DNA from: Yponomeuta sedellus
Taxonomy: Eukaryota; Arthropoda; Insecta; Lepidoptera; Yponomeutidae
Assembly: GCA_934045075.1 (NCBI GenBank)
Contig: OW203740.1
Span: 15,352,346-15,416,345, forward strand
Direction: 5' to 3'
Length of the DNA stretch: 64,000 nucleotides
Positions 55,860 through 64,000 of this stretch are shown here, in pieces; positions within the stretch are counted from its first letter, which is position 1, and each line of letters starts with the position of its first letter. The notes below the pieces were generated by a model. It was not told the origin of the DNA. It saw only the letters and a list, made by a program, of their open reading frames with translations, and did not search any database. Position numbers and translations under genes: made by a program.

Positions 55860-57470
55860 TAGCGACTTGAAAGAGAGGATTATGTTTCTTCGTCAAAAGA
55901 GTAGCTTACATTGTATAAACTCTATAGCCGCCTCCAGCCAACACCCATCCATCCATCATATTTTGTGGCCACTTGATGCAGGTCCGACACTTGACACCTC
56001 ACAGTTAAAACGGAAGTAACAAAGCCATTTGTGATTACAATTTGGGGCCTATAGAATTACATTTTACGTTTACAAATGCTGGTACGATTATATTAAAATT
56101 ATAAGGGTTACATATTTTCGGTCCTACCTACCCATCAAGTTAACCGGAGCAGAACGATTCTTTTTCTGTTTCAGGAGAAATGAATTTCTTGTGCTAAAAC
56201 TGTGCTTATATTAAATTTTATTCTGCGGTTGTGGTTGCTCATATTATAAGTATTTAGATCACCAAGCTCTAAATTTTTAGGTGTACATTCGGCTAAATAG
56301 AGGTAGCATAAGCAGCCTAATATAAACCACAAGTATTTTCTGTAGTGAAAAGACTACTAAAGGCTAGCATCGAATTTAACCAAAGAGCTTTTCCATAACT
56401 GTTACTTCCTAAATCTAGCAGCCAAATCTATATTAAGCGATGAAATAACAAACTTATCCGTATCTTACGTAAATGATTTCCGATCGGCATATACCAACTA
56501 ATGGGTCGCTACCATTTTGGTAGGTAGGCACTTGCCAAAGAGACCCCAAACTAAAATTACAAAATAAAATCTCTTGTGTTTAAGACTTGTGAAGAAATTT
56601 TAAAAGCTAATTCCCATCCTGTCAGCTTAGGGTTCCACAATAATAGAAACTGTTTGTGCGGTACTTTTTAGACAATGGATAAAATTTCATCATGCCCTGC
56701 GTGCCCTACCAACTGCACTTAGAATGACCTGATGATTTCAAGTGATAACTCTGTCAGCGTCGCAAGTTTCTAGGCCGTGACACTGTTCTATATGTTAGTG
56801 GGCTCATAAGTTCTTATAACCAAGAATTTGGTATAGCTACCTAATTTTAGGTCTCTAGGTGCAGTGCGCTTTAGTAATCGTATAACATGAACAACCCATA
56901 ATAGATTATTTTGGTAGTACCAAACCTAACATCTTAGATCATTAAATATTTAGTCGTTATGGCCTGCGGTTTATGAATAACATAGGCCATAAAAAATACC
57001 TACTGTACATAAATACCCCGAAGGAACAACAGACTAGAGCTTACAGTTCAGCGAGGAGCAAGGACCTTTGCCGTTGTCATTCGCTATCCTAACAATCCTC
57101 TTTCTCCTCATCAACCTATTCATTAATTAGCAAGCACGCCCGCGGTTACTGTTCTCTAAACACAAAGGAAATGCTATTGTCTCGAAAACCCTTTATTGGG
57201 TACGCGACCCGCTCTTGACCAGTTAATAATATCTAATAACGTAGCAAGCCTCCGAGGAGGAATTTATATCACTTGAAATAGCAGCGGAGGAAAAATCCAG
57301 CGGCAAGAATATTGAATAAGTAATATGGGGACACTTCTAATAGTCAAAGCGCAACAACTTCGAGTTAACTTCTTATTGCTTTCGCCGTATCAAACAAAAG
57401 AGGTAGCGTTTGAGAGATACTCTCTGAAATAAAAAGACAAGGAAAAACAGCGTCCGCGAAATTTGAGTTT
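55860..57470. other. Intron stretch without assigned features
   Basis: Long AT-rich part of the intron between the ectodomain exons at 54263 and 63945. I found no exon, repeat or RNA gene here. Confidence 0.5.
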
Positions 57471-57477
57471 TGGCTTT

Positions 57478-57722
57478 CAAACGGCCCTTCGTATGATGGT
57501 ACGGAAGCCATACCATCTTGCGAAGGGCCGAAGGCTTATTTCACATTGCCACTTTCAAAGAAATGTGGAAGAAGCAACTGTAGGTATACCCCATGGCAGT
57601 GTTTGTAAACATAACATTCATAAGAAGAATTATACTAAGGCCCACTTGAGTCAGCCCAGATTAGCTCATTTAACTCGAGTTGAATAAGCTAACCCGGGCT
57701 GACGCAAGTGGACCTTATTAGT
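57478..57722. repeat. Two adjacent inverted repeats left of the Penelope remnant
   Basis: 57478-57530: ACGGCCCTTCGTATGATGGT and its inverse. 57626-57722: AAGGCCCACTTGAGTCAGCC with GGGCTGACGCAAGTGGACCT, a small MITE. Confidence 0.7.
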
Positions 57723-57735
57723 AATTCTTAGTAAC

Positions 57736-58345
57736 AATATTTTCGGGGCTTAATCACGTAGTAATTTATTGCTATTTTACCTCGACGTTTCGACGACGTT
57801 ACAGTCATCGTAGTCACGAGAAGACTGATGGCTAGCACCCGTTCGCATCTTCGGCTGATGAGGTTTCAGACTACCCTCAATCAGCTATCACAAAGCACTA
57901 TTAGGGTTGCGACACACTACACTGACAATGTCGGACGATAAGCCATGCGACTTTTTTCCACTCGAACACATCTTGATGACCGGATCCCACGTTTGCGACA
58001 GTTTGAAACCACATTCCCGATTAAAATTTTTGTGTTTCTTAATTTCAACCGCTTCACGCACAATTCGGCTATAATAATGGCGATCGTTGGAAAGCACCGA
58101 TGGTTAGATGTTCCGCTATCGCTGACTTTTCCACCTGGCGGTTTTTGACAGCTTATTGTAAAAAACCGCCAATATGTTCCTTGACTCTTTCAGCAATGGT
58201 CCGCTTAGTTTGTCCGATATAAGAACTACCGCAACTGCAATTGACTTTGTACACACCTGGTGTTTGATAGGGTATAGTGTCCTTGACTGTTCCTACCTGC
58301 GCTGCTATCTTGAGCGCATACACATATTCTAACTATGTGTACATG
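57736..58345 (-). pseudogene. Penelope-like element remnant with GIY-YIG nuclease
   Basis: The minus strand encodes GVYKVNCSCGSSYIGQTKRT, a GIY-YIG-type core, followed by an interrupted VEKSAIAEHL segment and IVREAVEIKKHKNFNRECGF plus KLSQTWDPVI. Together these are the C-terminal endonuclease of Penelope-like retroelements. Stops and a small insertion break it. The 57736 end has the GACGTTTCGACGACGTTACA / CGGGGCTTAATCACG sequence seen in hairpins elsewhere in the window. Confidence 0.78.
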
Positions 58346-58696
58346 TCGCGAAAGTTTAAAATATGTTATTAGTAATTCTTCTTATAAACGTTAATTCTCT
58401 ACACAGGGTTACTCTAAAATGTGCAATTCCAGAAACATGACATCAATTAGAATTTGTCATTTACAACTTTTGTAATTTTTTGTATAATTTTCCAAATATT
58501 CTAATTAAATTTTCATTCATTGAGGCTGCATATTAGCGCTATAAAGATTGATTTTTATAAAAAAAAACTACAATCTGACAAAGAAACTCCTACTTATTTT
58601 AGAAATTACGCACCAGAGATGTGCAATGCTTATAATGTAGATATCTCTTTCATGCCAGCCCTAACGGTAATTTTCAATCTCATTATATTCCAATCG

Positions 58697-60666
58697 CTTT
58701 TACGAGGGCGGATCAAAAAGAAGTGAGAACGACATTCTCCTTGTTAAGAAAACCAACTTTAACCAATGTTTAGATGAGGGTATATTCCCTGATCTAATAA
58801 AATATAGTAAGCTCGTTCCTTTATTTAAAAGTGGTGATAAGCAAGATCCCACAATTTTCAGACCAGTCTCGGTTTTACCCGTTTTAAGTAAAATATTCGA
58901 GAAGATAGTTCTAGGTCAACTGCTTACACACTTCAATAACTATCAACTTCTCCATGGTCAGCAATTCGGATTCACACAAGGGCGCTCTACAACGGACGCC
59001 GGCGTCATGTTAGTTAAACATATATTTAGTGCATGGGAAGATCGCAAGGATGCTATAGGCGTATTCTGTGATTTGTCGAAAGCATTTGATTGCGTGGACT
59101 ATAAAACACTTCTTTTAAAATTAAAGCACTATGGTATAAACGGGAATAGCCTAAAACTTATGACATCATATTTAGAAGGAAGAATTCAAAGAGCTGAAAT
59201 AAATCGAACTAAATCTTCAGGGTCAGACGTCAAGATAGGAGTGCTACAGGGATCTATTTTGGGGCCGTTCCTCTTCCTCGTATATGTAAATGATTTGCCG
59301 TTCATGGTTCAAAATATGTCAGAGATAGTATAATTCGCAGATGACCGTCACTTATTTTTAAAATTAAGAGACAAGAGAATGACCTTGACAGTAAAATAAT
59401 GCTCTCTCTCGGGTACATAATTGGTTTACTACCAATAACTTACTGTTAAATTCAAAGAAGACAAAATGTATAAAGTTCACTCTACCAAATGTCAAAGCGG
59501 TTGACAGCAATGTTATGTTGGGGAATGACAAATTAGACTTTGTAAATGAAACTGTATTTCTAGGTATCACAATTGATGCAAAACTTCAATGGGGTCCTCA
59601 TATAAAAAAATTGCAAATAGGCTTACTTCAGCAGCATATGCAGTTAAAAGAATTAGGGAACTAACTGACGTCGCAACTGCTAGGCTTGTTTATTTTAGTT
59701 ACTTCTATAGTCTTATGTCCTATGGCATACTACTGTGGGGACGGGCTGCAGATATTAAGACCATCTTTGTCTTGCAGAAGAGAGCGATCAGATTCATTTA
59801 TAAGCTAGGCAGTAGAGATTTGTTAAAAGATTTCTTTAAAGAAACTAACATCCTGACAGTTTCCAGTCAGTATATCTATGAAAACATTATGTACGTCAGG
59901 AAAAATATCAGTAACTTTAAAACTTTGGGTAGCCAACACAATGTAAATACTAGAAATAAAAATAAACTTTCGTTCCCACTATTTAGTCTGGCAAAGGTTA
60001 ATACATCCTTCCTGGGGCATTGTATACGCTTCTATAATAAAATCCCTGAAGATATATTAAGCTTGCCTGAATCGCGGTTCAAAAAATATGTTAAGCACAC
60101 TTTGTGCCAAAAGGGCTACTATAACATACAGGATTACTAGATGACTATGAGGTCTGGAATTAAAGCCAGTACAATGTATGAGTTCTATGTTTTATAATAA
60201 TTATGTAAACTATGTTAATTAAGGACTTTGAAAAGACTAAGTTTGGAGTTTTTTGTCCATTTTTTCTCCAAAATGATCTAGATTTTGAAATGAACACCTA
60301 GTTTGAATTGTAACGTTCATTAAGCCGCAGCTTTTACGCTACTTTGAATAAAACCTTTTCATTTCATTCATTTCATTTCAAAAAATATACTGGCAGGCAT
60401 AACTCAGATACATATTTGTAATATTAATAAGGAAAAAAATCTCGATTCTCTTTTGTTTTTTTTTCTAATGTAGTAATTTGTTTGCTTTGTGTCGGAGCGT
60501 GTTCTCGAAACAAAACTTTTTTTTGAAAGGGATTGAAGCCTTGGTAAAGTGCTGGACTTGGTATGTAGAGAGACTCTGAGACTATATACAAAAATAAATT
60601 ATTAAGTTGTCAATAGTCATTAAATATTCTATCTCATTCTCAATACTTTTTGATCTACCCTCGTAC
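58697..60666. mobile_element. Mariner deletion derivative interrupted by a LINE
   Basis: It opens with TACGAGGGCGGATCAAAAAG and closes with the inverse CTTTTTGATCTACCCTCGTA. Internal flanks at 58737-58755 and 60385-60600 match the mariner at 36911. A LINE 3' fragment (58755-60375) separates the halves. This shows insertion order: mariner, deletion of its core, then LINE. Confidence 0.78.
58755..60375 (+). pseudogene. 5'-truncated Jockey-superfamily LINE, broken
   Basis: Reverse-transcriptase fragments: LSKIFEKIVLGQLL, FGFTQGRSTTDAGVMLVKHI, IGVFCDLSKAFDCVDYKTLL, GVLQGSILGPFLFLVYVNDL, then a stop before FADD. Frameshifts appear at 59330-59590. The last 183 codons (59589-60140) are open (LVYFSYFYSLMSYGILLWGR). 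The 3' end is a TTTTCATTTCATTCATTTCA tail. Related 3' ends lie at 2785-3295 and 51275-51540. Confidence 0.85.
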
Positions 60667-61689
60667 TTAGTAGGTAGATAGTATCGAACTGGCACGTTTG
60701 AATTTTTTTGAAATATCTGAGTAGACTAGTTATTCTTAACATTTACTTCATGTTTTTTTTTTTAATTCAAAAGTTAAATTATCACGTAACTCAGACCCCC
60801 ATACTTCTCTGTTTTATTTATTCAACAGATTATTTTACCATTTGCTGGTTTTCAGTCATTTATTCAACTAATGCCTAACCCTATATACAATTTCCTACCA
60901 GAAATAGTGTTCTAGGCATAAAGTATAGGCATTTCAATATCTATTTCAAGAGCTTTTCTACGTTGGTGCACCGCAGTTGGAAAAATGGAAGAAATATTGC
61001 AACCTTTTTAAATTTGGATCGTTTTTCAACCCTTCCTCATTTCATGACGTCGACATCATTACAAAGTGTATTTTATACATTTTACCGCAGTAAAAACGCT
61101 ACGTTTTATATAATTTCATGTAAACCCTCAATATACAAAATTGTTGAAAACACCTCAAGTATTGGGTGTCCAGCTGACTAGTCATCGCTTTTCAAGGCAG
61201 AAACAAAAGAGGTAAAAAATATCACCTGGAAAATAAACTTAGGTACCTACCCCTATTCTCATATTCTCTAAGGTTTGCAGGAAGAAATCTCTTACAGAGA
61301 TAAGCTCGACTTTGTACATCTTATTTATTGTGTACCTACTTATTATATCCTATAAAACGTTTGCGTGCAATAAAGTATACCTAATTAATTACAATCTGTA
61401 GAGCATGTTCGCCTGGCACGAAGCAAAGAGGAATATGCAGAGCTGACGGCCAACCTCCATTAGCGGAGAGGCACAGGGATAAGAAGAAGATCAATCTCTA
61501 CAGTAATTTTTTTGGTGTATTCTATAGTGGTCAGGGACCAAAACAAAATTGAGCATTCATGGGTGAAATTTTTAGCCTCTAAATAGGTTTTTAAAATTGA
61601 GCACCCAAATAATAATATTGAGCAGCAGGAAATTCCAAATTAATAACAGCTTATAAACGTTATACGTTTTTTCTAAGCCGATTTATTAG

Positions 61690-62911
61690 GCCGGTCTCAA
61701 TAAACCACCTCTAGTTAACAATGGATCGCTACCCTTGATAAACAGTCAACCTTAATCTATCTCTAACTGCTGTTTCAATATTAAAAATCATGCCACCCTC
61801 GTCTGGATCAAAGATAGATAGCACCTCTAACTTTAGTAAGTACGACCCTCCCTAAACGTTTTATTTTTCGAATTGAATTTCATCGCGTTACGTTTTGGAA
61901 TAACCATAAACATTAAATTCAAGGTCCAAATTAGTTGTGTACAAGTAATCATATTAAAACGACTAAACGTTAAAAAATACGGCAGTGATTTTTGGTTTGC
62001 GACGATTAAATAATTTCAAATCACAACTCTTATGACGCAACGAAACGCTTTGACGCTGAGCAGTGACGGGTATCATGTCAATGATCTGTGCTAAATATCA
62101 TGTTCTCCAAGAAGATGCGCGCGAAAGAAGGAACAAACAAAACCAACTGAAATATCAATTATGGCACAGCAACTGACCGTAAGTATTTGGTTACTGATGA
62201 AGTTATTTGTACAATGTAGCCTGTTTAAAAGACATTATGCATACATTTTATGATTTTATTTTTCAGATAAAGACCAGACCTATTGGAAAAGATGAGATCA
62301 GTTTCTTGCTGGACCAGATTTGTAAGAAAAAAGTAATAACATCGAGGGCTACAAATGCTACTAATAATAAACTAACATATTTAAAAGAGTCCTTTACTGA
62401 CGTTTCATTTAATCGAAATCTGTAAACAAATTTTGAGTCAGAAAGTTCACTTTCATAGTTTTTTTAAGCGCTGACCCGGTGATCCTCGAATTCTGCTACA
62501 TCGTAGTTTGAATAAAATACACCGTGCTCTAAAATTTCATTGTCACTTTCATCACTGAACATATTATCCATTTTTATTTATAAAATACACTTATTTATGT
62601 AAAAATATGTACTGTAAATCCTTTATATATCCCACTTATCCTTCAAAATCGGGCGATGGCGCAAAACTTTGACAGCTAGTTATCTGACGCATCGACAGTA
62701 AGCTCGAAAGTGATATTGAAACGCTCAAGCGTTTTTTTTCTATGCAGTCACTTACCTATGGTAAGCGGTGGGCACTCCGAAAGATGGATCAAGGTCACGG
62801 TGTGTTATTGCTATCTATCTTTGTTTATTGAAACGCAAAATGTCACCTATAGTTACTAAAGGTAGCTATTTTAATCTTTACTTAAAGATCGATAGGATAT
62901 TGAGACCGGCC
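61690..62911. mobile_element. Harbinger-like element with Myb/SANT-like peptide
   Basis: Ends GGCCGGTCTCAATA and TATTGAGACCGGCC. The plus strand around 62160-62425 reads MAQQLTVS, then after an intron-like gap IKTRPIGKDEISFLLDQICK and ATNATNNKLTYLKESF, resembling the Myb/SANT accessory proteins of PIF/Harbinger transposons or zeste-type regulators. Truncated; no transposase seen. Confidence 0.5.
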
Positions 62912-63729
62912 GGTGTTCCACTGCTGGGCCTCCTATTTAGCTCTCCCCTCGTCCTTATCATTCTCGCGGCCCACCCCGGCAAACTTATTAAAATTTAATT
63001 AATTAATTTACTGACAAAGTTTGTTTAAATCGCTAACCACTTTTAACGTTTATTAATTATTAATTAATGAAGCTTAATAATTATATTCTTCTGCTAAATA
63101 AAATAATTAATAAGTTGGCCAAAGTTAATTGCTGAACACTCATCTATTTATTCTGACAAAATAACCTAAGTTAATAAATTTAGGGCTGATCGAAGGAGAT
63201 TACGGATAATAAAAATATCTATTTAGCTCATGTCCAGGCCACCGCTTTCCATTGGGTATAGGTTTTTCCACTAAAGATGTCTCTCACAAGGTTTTTCTTA
63301 CTTTATTACGTAATTTAGGTAATTAAGTTTTACCTAATAAATAATCGTGATTAGACCCGTTTAATATATAACAACTTTGTTTATAAATTACGATTCCTCT
63401 AAAACTTTCCCTAAGGCAATTTAAATAATATGTGGATACGTCTTTCTCTTTCTCACAGATGATTGAGCTTTAAGGAGTCGTTTATTTATAAATAAAACTG
63501 CCTCAGTCTATTTAAATTATATGTTTATTTGAAAGAGCCTGTGTCCAGCACTATACAGGCTGCGTTGTATGTTTGTTCCACTTTACTTACTCTACAAAGG
63601 GAGTGAGTTTTTTATCCCCAGTCATTGAAAAACGAAGTTTTTAATGGGTTTTAAAGGGTGTAAGTTTTCCGTCTAAGTCTTTGTGTCTGTGGCTCCATCT
63701 TGAAGTCGGTTAAAAAGAGCCGGTAAAAC

Positions 63730-63862
63730 AAAGAGGTCATTCTACTCTCATTAGTTTCTATTAATGAGAGTAGAACGACCTCTTACGTTACGAACTTCAC
63801 AGGTTTTTCCCCTAAAGATATCTCTCACGGTCCCTGTGAGAGATATCTTCAGGGAAAAAACC
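63730..63862. repeat. Two adjacent palindromes near the right edge
   Basis: 63730-63786: AGAGGTCATTCTACTCTCAT and its inverse. 63808-63862: AAAGATATCTCTCACGG / CTGTGAGAGATATCTT. A single arm of the second kind is at 63250-63290. Confidence 0.72.
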
Positions 63863-63944
63863 TATATCCATTCCATTCACATCCAGACTTGTTTTGCTCA
63901 AATCTGAAATATTGCCTTATAATAATAAAAAAAGTAAGTCTCAC

Positions 63945-64000
63945 CTCAAACTTCCCGGTAACAGGGTCAAGATCCAAGATGGCGTAGTCAGCGTCTCGGT
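63945..64000 (-). CDS. Guanylate cyclase exon: distal ectodomain, cut by window edge
   Basis: Partial exon. In the phase required by the next exon the peptide is RDADYAILDLDPVTGKFE, ending at a GAG|GTGAGAC donor. The D-Y-x-I-x-D-x-D-P...G-x-F pattern is typical of the ANF-receptor ligand-binding fold near its C-terminal end. The exon continues beyond position 64000. Confidence 0.82.

Larger units (their letters stand above)
22674..64000 (-). other. Gene span: receptor-type guanylate cyclase, 5' end outside window
   Basis: Single-pass receptor guanylate cyclase that makes cGMP from GTP. The joined exons give, in order: the end of the ligand-binding ectodomain; a transmembrane helix; a kinase-homology domain with VAVKKI and DFG but HGK in place of HRD, so probably a pseudokinase; a dimerization coiled coil; and a complete class III cyclase domain with [15 protein letters not shown] and [16 protein letters not shown]. 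These contain both metal-binding Asp residues and the Glu/Cys pair that selects guanine. The juxtamembrane ectodomain (KAIHWPGG, CGF) and MTNRE in the kinase-homology domain resemble natriuretic-peptide receptors and insect Gyc32E-type cyclases; I cannot choose among paralogues without a tree. About 1.98 kb of coding sequence follows the first (partial) exon. Confidence 0.93.

Overview
The window is eukaryotic, almost certainly insect and most likely lepidopteran. Short exons with GT-AG borders and matching phases sit in long AT-rich introns. These introns are packed with small repeats: Lep1/Helitron-like tails, tRNA-derived SINEs, MITEs, Penelope-like remnants, mariner and pogo relics, and CR1/Jockey-type LINEs. 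The species call rests on this repeat style, not on a database match.

Two host genes can be assembled, both on the minus strand and both cut by the window edges. (1) About 636-18936 is a meckelin/TMEM67 homologue, a ciliary transition-zone membrane protein. Sixteen exons are well supported and one microexon is tentative. Reading from high to low coordinates they give a signal peptide, a cysteine-rich ectodomain, a beta-rich middle and the start of the transmembrane region; the C-terminal exons lie beyond position 1. One intron uses a GC-AG boundary. (2) About 22674-64000 is a receptor-type guanylate cyclase of the natriuretic-peptide-receptor/Gyc32E type. Fourteen exons cover the end of the ectodomain, the transmembrane helix, the kinase-homology domain, the dimerization coiled coil and the whole cyclase domain; the 5' ectodomain exons lie beyond position 64000. 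The 22674 end is uncertain. Every internal exon junction in both genes keeps the reading frame.

The most unusual observation is at 29873-30494. The guanylate-cyclase exon carrying the first catalytic aspartate is present three times head-to-tail with a period of about 215 bp; one copy is intact and two are decayed. A second decayed duplicate, of part of the kinase-homology exon, lies at 41838-41893 beside its parent. Single-exon duplication has therefore occurred at least twice in this gene.

Mobile DNA by region: a pogo-like internal-deletion element with TA target duplication (6535-8446); nested MITEs and Penelope-type hairpins (13859-15112, 27826-28024, 32523-32638); a recurring tRNA-like element with long inverted arms, including a perfect 182-bp palindrome at 28111-28292; a decayed mariner (36911-38130); a full-length, apparently intact two-ORF LINE (about 43000-48140) opposite in strand to the host gene; a Penelope GIY-YIG nuclease remnant (57736-58345); a mariner derivative split by a 5'-truncated LINE (58697-60666); and a Harbinger-like element with a Myb/SANT-like peptide (61690-62911).
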